This document shows positions 21,977-32,474 of a stretch of 64,000 nt of DNA, in pieces. The stretch spans positions 18,942,154-19,006,153 of the forward strand of contig NC_057788.1 in NCBI RefSeq assembly GCF_014905175.1. The letters are read 5' to 3'. The stretch is from Aphidius gifuensis. Lineage: Eukaryota > Arthropoda > Insecta > Hymenoptera > Braconidae. The notes under the pieces were generated by a model. It worked only from the letters and a program-made list of their open reading frames with translations, did no database searches and was not told the DNA's origin. The stretch's first letter is position 1. Each line of letters opens with the position of its first letter. Both the position numbers and the translations under genes were made by a program.

Positions 21977-22515
21977 TTACATAATACTTGTTGAAAATAA
22001 AATTGGCTCTTGATCAATATAACCCATAAGTTTTCGCCTCAAATCACTTGAATTTATTGTTCTAATATCAACACCATCAATTTTTATTGTTTCACTAGTA
22101 ACATCATACATTCGTTCTAATAATGCAGCAATAGTTGATTTACCATTACCACTTGATTCAACAATTGCAACAGTTTTACCAAATCTTGACGAAATTTCAT
22201 TGTTACTCTTTGTCCTACACATGACAGTGTATATACATAAGTAAATGTAAAAAGTTTCTGGAAAGAAATAATTATAATTGAATATGTTTTGATTAAAAGC
22301 AAAGAATTCATAAATAAAATATATCAAATTACATACTTGAATTACATACATGCGAGCTAATTTAAATGCTGGTATCGCTAGTTGTTGAAAAATACTAGTC
22401 ATAAAATCACCATCACTTGCTTTTCCATCTTGTCTTACTTTTGTTATGACATTGACGATGTGACTGACACACTGACGTATCCAAATATTTAATACTGCCA
22501 CAATAAATGCACTCT
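21977..22515 (-). pseudogene. Captured ABCB8-like mitochondrial ABC half-transporter, internally deleted
   Basis: The first minus-strand exon (after an acceptor at about 22516) reads AVLNIWIRQCVSHIVNVITK, GDFMTSIFQQLAIPAFKLAR and MYVIQ, then a GTATGT donor. After an intron ending CTTTCCAG comes KLFTFTYVYTLSCVGQRVTM and KFRQD. This matches the N-terminal membrane region of ABCB8-type transporters. It is then joined directly to the nucleotide-binding domain: GKTVAIVESSGNGKSTIAAL (Walker A, with Glu where Gly is usual), DGVDIRTINSSDLRRK and DQEPILFSTSI (Q-loop). Most of the transmembrane domain, the ABC signature and Walker B are missing, so it cannot work as a transporter. Confidence 0.7.
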
Positions 22516-22724
22516 AAATAATTTAATAAACAAATTGCATTAATCAATTAATTAATTAAGATTATTGTATTAATTTTCTCCATTGAAAATCATTTAATCT
22601 TGTATTATGATTATGTATTATATTTAAATTTTTTAAATATTTATTTTCAGTTTATTTTCAATTAATTTATTTTTATTTACTATTAATTTACTGTAATACA
22701 TTGTTTGGCTTAAAATACATACCG

Positions 22725-23590
22725 ATCCTAAAGTAATAGCTCCAGTATATTTACCAGGTAGTTTTGCAGCCATACCATATACAGAATTTTGATAAATACC
22801 ATTCGTAGCTGATTAACAAAAAATAAGAAAATAATATCATTTATAGAATTTAGTTTCTAACTAAAAAAACAGTATCATTAGTAATAACATAAGTATTTTT
22901 TTTCTTACTATTTAAAAGAAAAACAGATCCCATTGTAATCCAAAAAAATAATGTTGTTTGATTTTTAGTATCATCCATGGCCATTCCAATTGTGAATAAA
23001 AATATAACAGCTTCAACAACTAAACCCCAAACAATTCTCTTGCCAATTTTTCCTCTACAAAATAAAATTAAAATAAAATTAATTTAATGTAACGAAAATT
23101 TCTATATTTTATAGAAAAAACAATATAATTATTCAACTTACCCAGTTGAAAAGAATAGATCAAACCAATTGAAAAATAAATTTGGCAGTTGAACAGTCAA
23201 TGTGAGATAAAACATGTAATTAGATTTATAATATTGATTGCCCTTTGAACTTGACATCTTAAAAATACTATAAAAATAAATTTAATATATTTAAGTTGTA
23301 TGTTTTATTAAAAAGAAATTCATTTAACAATATACCTCATTTGCATTTAAAAACATGTTCTAGGACATATGAAGTACCATGGTCAAGTAAAGAAGGTTCA
23401 TTCTAAAAATAAAAAAATAAATCATTAAAATATTTATTTATATTTAATTAATAATATTTTGAGAAATATAAATAAGAGAATCAATTTGCCTGATATTTGG
23501 TGGATCAAGATAAAGATCGTTTATAACCAAAAAACCATCTTTACCGTTGGAATCATCATCAGACTAGCTACTTTACATGTTTAGAAACAA
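22725..23590 (-). pseudogene. Captured equilibrative nucleoside transporter (ENT) exons
   Basis: Minus-strand exons in protein order: DPPN near 23500 and MNLLYLTMVLH...NMFLNANE (23335-23402); MFYLTLTVQLPNLFFNWFDL (about 23142-23260); KRIVWGLVVEAVIFLFTIGM and FFWITMGSVFLLN (22912-23054); NGIYQNSVYGMAAKLPGKYT followed by GAITLGS (22730-22812). These match TM1 to TM5 of SLC29-type nucleoside transporters (family text NGIYQ..VYG.A...P..YTGAV.LG). AT-rich introns with GT/AG-type ends separate them. The first exon carries a stop where LTPWNMF is expected. The C-terminal TM segments are absent, replaced by the ABCB8 fragment. Confidence 0.75.
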
Positions 23591-23816
23591 AAAATATTAA
23601 TTATTTGATGATAGAAAATATATTTAAAATTTTGAATTGAATTTTTAATACATTATTATTTTAACTACTCCATTACTCCATTACTCCATTTTGCTGAGTT
23701 TTGTGACAGATCAAAAAAATATCAATGTTATCATTTTAGTTAAAATTGTTGATTATTTTTAATTAAACTATTTCTCTTTATTTTTTTTATTGAAAACTTT
23801 ATGAGTTATTGTCAGT

Positions 23817-23884
23817 TATGACCAAGAAGACTAGAGACCTAATTAGATGTATGTAATTAGGTCTCTAGTCTTCTTGGTTATGAC
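23817..23884. repeat. Perfect short hairpin
   Basis: GACCAAGAAGACTAGAGACC (starting near 23820) is followed by its exact complement GGTCTCTAGTCTTCTTGGTT, with AATTAGATGTATGTAATT at the centre. A fragment TCTAGTCTTCTTGGTA recurs near 31956-31971. Probably a tiny foldback repeat. Confidence 0.7.
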
Positions 23885-24059
23885 CATCTGTCTATTTTAT
23901 TTTATTTTTTTTTTCACTTATTATTCTTATTATTATTTTATAAAGTTATATAGTTAGCTCTAACTATTTTTATTTTTGACACGTCGTGACACCTAGCAGC
24001 CAATATTCAAAGTTCTAACCATAATTTTAACCATTAGTCAACAAACTGGTAGTTAAAAT

Positions 24060-24105
24060 TTTTTAACTACTAGTTAACTGTAACTGTGGACGAAAAAACC
24101 AGCCC
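24060..24105 (-). repeat. Harbinger right terminal inverted repeat
   Basis: Ends CGAAAAAACCAGCCC, the reverse complement of the left end, followed by the TTA duplication at 24106-24108. Confidence 0.85.
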
Positions 24106-24778
24106 TTATTAATTGACATAGCAAAACAAAGTTTAATAGGGAATTGGACACGTTTAAATTCGAAGGGATATTCATTCGTTATCATTGGTATTCTTGGAAT
24201 ATAAACAATTTGACCACTCGCAGATCCAGTTAGGATTTCGGCTTCGATAAGATTTTTCTTCAAAGATACTATTCTTAACCTTGTCCCATTGCACAATTTT
24301 GGAGCATTGGAGCATAAATTACGCATGAGAATAATAGGGGCACCAATTTTGAAATCAAGTTTGTGTGGTGGGAGACCTGACGGATATAATAAATTGAGAA
24401 ATTCGATCGGGATATCTACAGCATCGTCTTGATTACTAAGTGTATCGAAAGAAATATAGGTTTTTTCATCAGCTTCAAACATAGAAAGAATCTTTTCGTT
24501 TATGACGTTGACGGTGTCATTTTTAGGGGCCAAAATAGCACGTTCACGGAGCCATTCATTAGATTTATTGGAAAGTTGAAAAATTTCGGGATATACCTTA
24601 TTGATTAAATTATTTTGATCTAGAACGGAAATTGTAAATGTAGATGTTATCTGTATCGTACTATCGTTATCATTCTGGAAAGTTCCATTACCAATTTTCA
24701 AAAGTGTTTGAGAGAAGAGTTCAGCATTATTATCACCACCAAGGTGTACGCGCATATTGGTCGTTAGTCTCAAAGATG
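24106..24778 (-). pseudogene. Helitron copy 1 helicase, middle part
   Basis: The minus-strand frame from LRLTTNMRVH (24773) through ERAILAPKNDTVNVINEKIL, PHKLDFKIGAPIILMRNL and NGTRLRIVSLKKNLIEAEIL to AMSINK at the Harbinger border. These are the C-terminal motifs of the Pif1-type Helitron helicase. The gene is cut three ways: by Harbinger at the 3' side, by the 0.5-kb element at the 5' side and by the foldback beyond 25830. The same segment (LAPKNDTVNVINEKILSMFE) occurs in Helitron copy 2 at about 41330-41510, so both are one family. Confidence 0.85.
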
Positions 24779-25325
24779 CACACAGAGAAGGATATGTTAA
24801 CAGTTAACATATCCTGTTTAATGTTAACATATGCCATGTTAAAATGGGTGGTGGATGATAAGTTTACATCAAAGATATATATATTAACATTAAACATACG
24901 TATCTTAATAGTTAATATGCGTATGTTAACTATTAAGATATCTGTAATTGACACAATTTGAAGGTTAGGCTGATAGTTGAAGACATTTACGTATGTAAAT
25001 ATAAAAATTGAATGTAAAATTAAGAATGAATTTACAAAAAAACTAAATTTAAATAAATTTATGACAACACGAGTACATATTATATTATATTACAATTAGA
25101 ATAGTATCACAATTTAATGTCAAAAAAAAAAGATGACAAGTAGTAGACTGGCGCATCAAAATATTTGGCCGCGTAAAGATACGTATGTTAACTATAAACA
25201 TACGTATGTTAACAGTTAAGATATCTATGTTTATTGTTAATATATATATCTTAACATTAAACTTTTGTATGTTTAATGTAAACATATTGGTATGTTAACT
25301 GTTAACTTATCCTTCTCTGAGTGTG
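24779..25325. mobile_element. Non-autonomous TIR element (0.55 kb) inside the helicase gene
   Basis: The left CACACAGAGAAGGATATG and the right CTTATCCTTCTCTGAGTGTG are imperfect inverted repeats. GTTAACAGTTAACAT-type motifs continue inward on both sides, and the interior is dominated by TTAACAT/ATGTTAA repeats. It splits the helicase between WSSITH and LRLTTN. The target duplication is not resolved. Frames called inside (rich in ILTVNI) are shadows of the repeat. Confidence 0.7.
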
Positions 25326-25834
25326 TTATGGAAGACCAAAAATATGATGATTTTAAGCATGCATTGATTTCATCGCTTTTACTGCCTTTTGGTACAACTG
25401 GAGATATTTGCCTAAAGTCACCAGCAAAAAGAACAACAACTCCACCCATCGGACGATCATCACTTTTGAAATCTTTCAGCGTTCGATCAAGTGCCTCAGG
25501 ACCACCTTTATTTGCCATTGTCGATTCATCCCAAACAATAAAACGTGTTTCTCTTAGCAATTTTCCTAAAGAACTTTGCTTCTTCACACTACAAACTGGG
25601 CGCTCGGTAGTCTGAAGATCCAAAGGGAGTTTAAAAGCGGAATGTGCTGTCTTGCCATTTTGTAATAATGTTGCTGCTATCCCCGACGAAGCGACTGCTA
25701 ATGAAATTATCCCCTGCACACGTAGCTTTGAAAGCAAAAGATTCAGCATGAAAGTCTTACCAGTTCCGCCAGGTGCATCGAGAAAAGATAATTCACCAGT
25801 ATTTTGCAATAAACTTTGTAAAATAGTATCTAAA
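25326..25834 (-). pseudogene. Helitron copy 1 helicase, Walker A part
   Basis: The minus strand reads TILQSLLQNTGELSFLDAPG, GTGKTFMLNLLLSKLR (Walker A at 25753-25770), ASSGIAATLL, FIVWDESTMANKGGPEALDR (Walker B DE) and VVLFAGDFRQISPVVPKG, ending at FWSSITH where the 0.55-kb element begins. This is the N-terminal core of the Helitron Pif1-like helicase domain. At 25831 it meets one arm of a long inverted repeat. The border TTTTTTTGTTTAG is also a good splice acceptor, so the arm could be an intron of this gene. Confidence 0.85.
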
Positions 25835-26210
25835 CAAAAAAAGAAACACAGTTTTTTTTACAAAAAGGAGCGTCAAGTATTCGAAATCCCCACTAATTAT
25901 GTGATTATAGTAATTTTATTTTATATTGATATTTATTAATTTTTTAGATACAAAAAGATATAATACCAAAATAAGTCAAGAAGGAAATATTTAACGCATA
26001 TAATTAAGTCTTAATCTTTGACAAAATTTTATACTTGACCCCGCCCGGTTCTTCCCAAATAAAATTTGAAGCCTACACACGTCTCGACAACAGAGTTAAT
26101 GGTATTTTCCAATTATCCATTATTATATATATATATACCCTTCACATTTTATCTATAGGCTTAGGACTGGCAGCGTACAATCTTGTTACCTTGCCGGTGT
26201 GTTTAAAAAA

Positions 26211-26242
<32 letters not shown>

Positions 26243-26579
26243 CCAGTGGTGGTTTCGGGGACATTTTTTTTTTTTGCGATTTTATTCAGTAATTGAACTT
26301 TGTACATCAATGTACATTCATGTATAAGACGATTTTATTGTATACACCAAAATAAAAAAATTTTCATCGATTGGTACTTTTGAGGACTATCGTTATGACA
26401 CGGTTTCAACCCTTCACTTACCTTATTTATTCGAATCCTTTGTATTTTAGGATTGTGTTGGCATGAATTTAGAAGGTACAAAAAATAGATGTAGTAAATT
26501 TTACATTTTTAATACATAAAATTTAAGATTTGACACAAGTCCTCAAAACAACCGATGCATGAAGAATTTATCTATGTAA

Positions 26580-27400
26580 TGGTGGTTTCGAGGACTTTTC
26601 TTTTCAAATTTTAATTATCCCTTTAATATAACCAAATGACTGTTTTGACGGTGGCAATAGTCCTTGTATCTATTGATTAATACTTATATTGAATAACAAT
26701 TCATAAAATGTATCAGGGTCATATGATAAGACTTCTTTGTTATCGTTTTAACTTGATGTCCCCAAAACCTCCGATAAATTTTTTTAAAAAACTATGTAAT
26801 GGAGGTTTCAAGGACTTTTCTTTTAAAAATTCACTTATCTTCTTGAAATAAATCAATGACTGTTTTGACGGTGGCAATAGTCCTTATATCTATTGATTAA
26901 TACTTATATTGAATAACAATTCACAAAATGTATCTGGGCCATGATAAGACTTCTTTGTTATCGTTTTAACTTGATGTCCCCAAAACCTCCAATAGATTTT
27001 TTTTTGAAACTATGTAATGGAGGTTTCAAGGACTTTTCTTTTAAAAATTTACTTATCTTTTTAAAATAACTCAATGACTGTTTTGACGGTGGCAATAGTC
27101 CTTATATCTATTGATTAATACTTATATTGAATAATGATTCATAAAATGTATCAGGGCCATATAATAGGACTTCTTTGTTATCATTTTAACTTGATGTCCC
27201 CAAAACCTCCGATAGATTTTTTTAAAAAACTATGTAATGGAGGTTTCAAGGACTTTACTTTCGAAAATTCAATTATCACTTTAATTCAACCCAATGACTA
27301 CCTTGACGGTTGCAATATTTCTTATATCTGTTAATTAATACTTATATTGAATGATAATTTATAAAATGTGTTAGGGCCATATGATAGGACTTGAAGATAA
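26580..27400 (+). repeat. Tandem repeat, ~219-bp unit, almost four copies
   Basis: GGAGGTTTCAAGGACTTTTC begins units at about 26580, 26799, 27018 and 27238. Each continues with GACTGTTTTGACGGTGGCAA and ends with TGATGTCCCCAAAACCTCC. The last copy is more diverged and decays after 27400. Confidence 0.8.
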
Positions 27401-27779
27401 AACACTATTTATATATCTTACATGTTGTCCTCGAACCCTTTTATTATATTTTTTTATCCGGATTATGTTGGTCGTTCTGAAAAGTCTTCATAGAACTTAA
27501 ACGAACTAATGATTAAAAATAGAGTACAGAGTTATGACTGTTTGGAATACGTGTATGACATCATCTACTTCTACGAAGTGGACTGAATCCGAGAAAATCG
27601 CGAGAAAATGGAAAAATATCAGAGAAAAACGGAAAAATATCATAGAATAAAAGAAATATTAAAAGAAAAATTTTTGAACTTGCAATTAAAGAGTTCCGAG
27701 AGTAAACATACAATGCGGCCATTTTTTGAGTCATACTTAACGATTGTACGAATTTCAGTTTGGGCTTCATGTTCCTAAA

Positions 27780-29003
27780 AGCACTAACGGGAGAAGTTTA
27801 TGGTTTGGTACGTTCCGTGGACACCAAGAAAATCTAAGTAGAACTTGTAACAAAGTCAGCAGTCTTTATTTATTTTATACTTTCCGGTATAGGCTGCAAG
27901 TCTTCAAAACCACCGTTCTACGAATTAAAAACTCTCGCAGTATGGTAGTTTTGAGGACGTCTCAAAATTACGTCGTTAATTCCGTTTTGATTCAAGTATG
28001 GTTTAAGATTATCAGAAAGGTTCTACTATGAAATTTCCAAATCCGCACGTTTCGTGGACACCAAGAAAAATTAAGTAGAACTTGTAACAAAGACAACAGT
28101 CTTTCTCTAAATACCTACTGTCCAACAAATAGTTTCAGTTATTGCTATCGAAACGAATTCAGTTTCGGTTTTCCCAAAGGTATCTAAGAATTTCTAATGC
28201 TACTCAATCAAGGCGGTATCTCGTTGTTCAGACTACTGGTTCGAGGTGATCAATCATTTCTGAGGTTCCGGAAAACCGGGAAAAATTGTCTGAACTTTCG
28301 ATGTTAAAAGAATACAGAACGACCGTCTTCCCAATCAACGCGTTTATCGTCGGAGAATTTTTCTTATATTTTGGTTTCATGTGATAGTCCTTATGTTTCG
28401 ATTCGTTCAATAAATTTTTAAAACTATAATAAATTCCAGTGTAGAAGAATGGCCTTGTTCCAAGTTTGAAATATTTATTTTATACTTTCCGGTATAGGCT
28501 GCAAGTCTTCAAAACCACCGTTCTACGGATAAACAACTTTCGTAGTATGGTGGTTTTGAGGACGTCTCAGAATTACGTCGTTAATTCCGTTTTGATTTAA
28601 GTATGGTTTGAGATTATCAGAAAACTTCTATGAAATTTCCAAACCCGCTTGTTCCGTGGACACCAAGAAAAATTAAGTAGAACTTGTAACAAAGAAAACG
28701 GTTTTTCGCTGAATACCTACTGTCTAACAAATAGTTTCAGTTTTTGCTATCGAAACGAATTCAGTTTCGGTTTTCCCGAAGGTATCTAAGAATTTCTAAT
28801 GCTACTCAATCAAGGCGGTATCTCGTTGCTAAGGCTACTGGTTAAAAGTGATCAATCATTTCTGAGGTTCCGGAAAACCGGAAAGAATTGTCTCAACTTT
28901 TTATGTTAAAAGAATACAGAACGACCGTTTTTTCAGTCAACGCGTTTTTCGTCGGAGAATTTCCTTATATTTTGGTTTTATGTGATTGTCCTTATGATTC
29001 GAT
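27780..29003 (+). repeat. Tandem repeat, ~605-bp unit, two copies
   Basis: TACTTTCCGGTATAGGCTGC occurs at about 27877 and 28482 and, slightly changed, at about 30183 beyond the hAT-like insertion. Each unit also has GTGGACACCAAGAAAA, AACAAATAGTTTCAGTT and GAGGTTCCGGAAAACCGG. It shares the TCAAAACCACC theme with the 219-bp repeat, so both may come from one ancestral sequence. Confidence 0.75.
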
Positions 29004-30095
29004 TAGTGATGCCGCGATATGACGATATGACGATACGATACGATATGGAGGTGACGATATCCGATACGATATGGGCGTTCATATCGTATCGTCAAACTCG
29101 ATACGATACGATATGGTCAAGACGATATATCCGATATATCGTCCATATCGACGATATGACATTAATTTTTCCATAATATTTAACAAATTTTATTAAAAAT
29201 TATAAATTTGAATTATAAAGTAAAATAAATTTAAAGAACTAAGAGGAGGGTTCTTTTTTTACTTTATTTGAAGAAAAAAAAAAACCATTTCATTAAAAAA
29301 AAACAACACTTCGCCTATTTAAAAAAATTTATGAATCTAGAATGTTTTAAAAATTAATACCAAGAGGTCTTAAATGTAAAACAACCCAATAACTGTCGAA
29401 AAGTTAAAGAAAAAAAAAATGAGACATTGACAGAAGAGTTTATTCAAGAAAATGACCTCCAAAAAACCGTTAGAAAAAAAAAAAAAATCATCTGCAACAT
29501 TTCAGAGTTTATTTGTTGACAAAATAATTTTTCAAGGAAAAAAAAAAAAACAGGAACCGTGTTTAAACAGCAGGATATTCACAACCACACTATACAAAAA
29601 TATATGAAAAAAGATAAGACAGCATTGTTTGGAAATATTTTAATGGGCCTTCTTGTCGGAAAACCTATTTGCTACGCTTGACCCTGAGATTCCAATAAAG
29701 TTTCTCAATTCTATCCCTTTGAGAACTTTGTATTTGCTCGAAAATATATTGGTCATCATTGAAAACATTTTAAAAAATCCAGATGCTGAAGTACACATGG
29801 TAGAATCAATAAAAATAAAATACATATACATGAATTTCTGTACTAAGAAAAAAAATATAGAAAATTTCGAAAAAATACCCCAGAAACTGAATTTTTTTTT
29901 TACAATATCGTCGATATGACGATACGATACGATATGGAGACAATACGATACGATACGATATGACGAATTTTCGATACGATATGGAGGCGATATGACCACT
30001 TGACGATACGATACGAGACGATATGGCCCTTGAAAATTACGATACGATACGATATGAGGCCTCATATCGTATCGTATCGTATCGCGGCATCACTA
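29004..30095. mobile_element. Non-autonomous hAT-like element, 1092 bp
   Basis: Ends TAGTGATGCCGCGATA and TATCGCGGCATCACTA are perfect inverted repeats, flanked by GATTCGAT on both sides (28996-29003 and 30096-30103), an 8-bp duplication as made by hAT transposases. The subterminal regions are packed with ACGATACGATATGG-type repeats in both orientations, likely transposase-binding sites. The interior (29170-29880) is AT-rich without a recognisable transposase. The frame on its minus strand (29640-30065) runs through the repeats and is not coding. Confidence 0.85.
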
Positions 30096-30958
30096 GATTC
30101 GATTCGTCGAATAAATTATTAAAACTATAATAAATTACAGTGTAGAAGAATGGCCTTATTCCAAGTTTGAAATATTTATTTTATACTTTCCGGTATAGGT
30201 TGCAAGTCGCAATTAAGTCCTCAAAACTGCCTCTGTGTGAAAAAAAAGGTAGTTATTGGTTGTTTCGGGGACATGCAATATTAAAACAGATATAATTATG
30301 TTAAATGTTATTATAAAGCATAGTGATATTTTCTTTATACTGAAAATTCACTGAGAACATGTTTGTAGTTTGAATTGAATCGTAAAAATGCATTTAGCGC
30401 TGTAATGTTGCTTTTTATCAAAGTCCTTGAAACGTCCATTAGATCGAAAATGATGTTCTTGGAATGGAGGTTTCAGGACACACGAAAAAAATTCTTATTT
30501 TTGTCAATAATTGAATTTTTTCATCGAATCATTACTATTTATAGATTAAGATGGAATCAATTGAAGATAAATCGGTCGTAATACCTACTTCACATTTCAA
30601 TTTATGAAAATTATACCTGGTAAAATAAAAAGTCCTCAAAACCACCAAAGCATATTTTTCAAATGGGGTTTTGAGGACCGTCCTCAAAACCACCATTAAC
30701 TGAGATGTTGTTTTGGGGACCGTCTTCAAAACCACCATTGTATATATGAAGTAGGCCCCGAAACCACCACTGTATGTATATATACCTCTATACATATATA
30801 TATATATACTTATTTCGTCAATCAACAATTCAATAATGAATGCGTATGACACAATATTACACGAGCGCCGAATATATATTTTACATATTGCCACTATGCA
30901 ATTTTCCCAGATATCAGCAAAAAATCTAAATGAATTCAGTTACAATGCTAATAAGTTA
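30096..30958. other. Right part of the foldback interior
   Basis: Resumes the 605-bp repeat (TACTTTCCGGTATAGGTTGC, ~30183), then several TCCTCAAAACCACCA motifs (30630-30760) in inverted sense to the left half, then TA-rich microsatellite near 30776-30810. No gene. Confidence 0.5.
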
Positions 30959-31195
30959 AGGGTTTAAACTCACGATAAGCCTAGTTTCGGTTGTAAAGCG
31001 CACTGAGCACGCGCAACAAGTTGGGTTGTGTCGAACTTGTAAACATGGCCGTCCTAATTCCCATGAAATTAGTAATATGTCCCCAGCCATCGTGGTTTTT
31101 CTAGTAATTTTACGTGTTGCGCATGCTTAGATCACTCAGAATTACGTCAGCCATGTTTACAAGCAAAAGTTAGCTTGTCGTGCGTTTGAGCTCTA
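30959..31195. mobile_element. Small TIR element related to the 32677-34311 family
   Basis: The left GGGTTTAAACTCACGATAAG and the right GCTTGTCGTGCGTTTGAGCT are inverted relatives of the ends at 32677 and 34311 (shared CTCAYGAYAAGC core, followed by GTAAACATGG-type sequence). Diverged, with an uncertain target duplication. Confidence 0.5.
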
Positions 31196-31626
31196 AGACA
31201 TTAATTTAATATAATTCAAATACTTTTCATAGATTTTCAAAAAAATCACACTTGTCACGCTCTATTCTTGTCTTTTTTATATGAAACTACTATAATAAAG
31301 TTGCAAGGTTGTGACTGCGCATACATTTATGTTGAAAGTGAACGACTACTAAATTTCAGTAGATCTGCATTAGTGTGAAAGTCTTTAAATTTTATTTGGG
31401 AAGAACCGGGCGGGTCAAGTATAAAATTTTGTCAAAGATTAAGACTTAATTATATGCGTTAAATATTTCCTTCTTGACTTATTTTGGTATTATATCTTTT
31501 GTATCTAAAAAAATTAATAAATATCAATATAAAATAAAATTACTATAAATCACATAATTAATGGGGATTTCGAATACTTACTCGCTCCTTTTGTAAAAAA
31601 CTGTGTTTCTTTTTTTGTTTAGATAT

Positions 31627-32343
31627 CACATCTTTTTGTAAAGTCCTTCAATCATTCGATAAAAAAAACTATAATATTAAGAAGTATATAAAATTACTTG
31701 GTACCATCCGTATTAATTTATGTTCGTTCTAAAAAAAAAAATATGTAAGCATTTTTTGCATTACTTCACCAGTTTTTGCTAGCAACGAACAAATTATCAA
31801 TTTTTATCCACCTAGTATTTTTGCGGAAATAACTGACAAGATAACTAACTTTAGACGTAGAACCCAATCAGCGCCAAATTAGCAAATTTAAGAAGCTCGA
31901 GGTACAGGACATATTTTGTCCCATTTCCAATGTACGGAGTTGACTCTTCTTCTTTCTAGTCTTCTTGGTAGAACTACAAATGTGAATTTTAGAAGTGGGT
32001 ATTCCTTTGATTAAGCAATTATCATTTTTACTTGACCATTTAAATTTATTGATGTAGAGTAGACTTAAAACAATGATATCATTAATTTTGAGGACTTCAA
32101 TCTTTCTTAAATTTTCGTTGATCTAAAACAATCGACCCATGTACCAACCCCTTGTGCCACAATGATAGTGATTGATCGATAAGTTTTCTTGTAAAATTGG
32201 ATGTGTTATTTTTATTTGGTATTAAAAGATTTATCATAAATTCGTTTGACAAGGAAAACATTTGCATATGAACACGATTCACATTTTAAATACTTTTGTT
32301 CGTAACTTCAATTGTAGATTGCTAATGAAAATGAATAACACCA
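31627..32343. other. Intergenic, nothing recognised
   Basis: AT-rich unique-looking sequence. Only a fragment of the short hairpin (TCTAGTCTTCTTGGTA, ~31956) is recognisable. Confidence 0.35.
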
Positions 32344-32474
32344 TAGAGCTGTGAAGTCGTAGAGACAGAGCGGAGACTCGATTCGTCAGTGAGCGAGAAA
32401 ACTTACCGATGAGGGCACTCATTCATGAAGCATAAAGCATTGCAGCAAAACTTGCGTGTGAACACACAGCTCTA
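32344..32474. repeat. Short inverted-repeat element, ~131 bp
   Basis: The ends TAGAGCTGTG and CACAGCTCTA are inverted, with purine-rich unique sequence between. MITE-like, but a single copy in this window. Confidence 0.45.

Larger units (their letters stand above)
12675..24105 (+). mobile_element. PIF/Harbinger transposon, 11.4 kb, carrying host gene fragments
   Basis: Ends GGGCTGGTTTTTTCGTCCAC... and ...GTGGACGAAAAAACCAGCCC are inverted repeats of at least 32 bp (12675-12706 against 24074-24105). TTA lies on both flanks (12672-12674 and 24106-24108), the 3-bp duplication of the PIF/Harbinger superfamily. Removing it plus one TTA joins two halves of a Helitron helicase in frame, which fixes the boundaries independently. 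It encodes a DDE transposase (plus) and a Myb-like protein (minus), the usual pair. About 8 kb of the rest is derived from host genes: STAG, p68, SMC1, Arp1, ENT, ABCB8 and two unidentified proteins. Typical autonomous Harbingers are a few kb, so most of this one is cargo. Confidence 0.85.
25831..31626. mobile_element. Foldback structure with ~237-bp inverted arms
   Basis: 25831-26068 and 31391-31626 are inverted copies of each other over about 237 bp with only a few differences (both contain CTAAACAAAAAAAGAAACAC, AGTCAAGAAGGAAATATTTA and CCCGGTTCTTCCCAAATAAA). Inner parts are also loosely inverted (GTGGTGGTTTCGGGGACAT near 26244 against CCCCGAAACCACCACTG near 30752). No coding sequence is credible inside. 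It holds tandem repeats and a hAT-like insertion. I see no clear target duplication, so it may be a foldback element or an inverted duplication of DNA that includes Helitron intron sequence. Confidence 0.6.

Noticed and set aside
12675..24105. Reading the region as a normal host gene cluster (STAG, SMC1, Arp1, ENT, ABCB8)
   Set aside because: Every gene is fragmentary, frames are broken, joins fall inside exons, and the whole block is bounded by inverted ends and a TTA duplication within a Helitron gene.
29640..30065. 141-residue minus-strand frame
   Set aside because: It runs through the ATACGATACGAT subterminal repeats of the hAT-like element and has no conserved domain.
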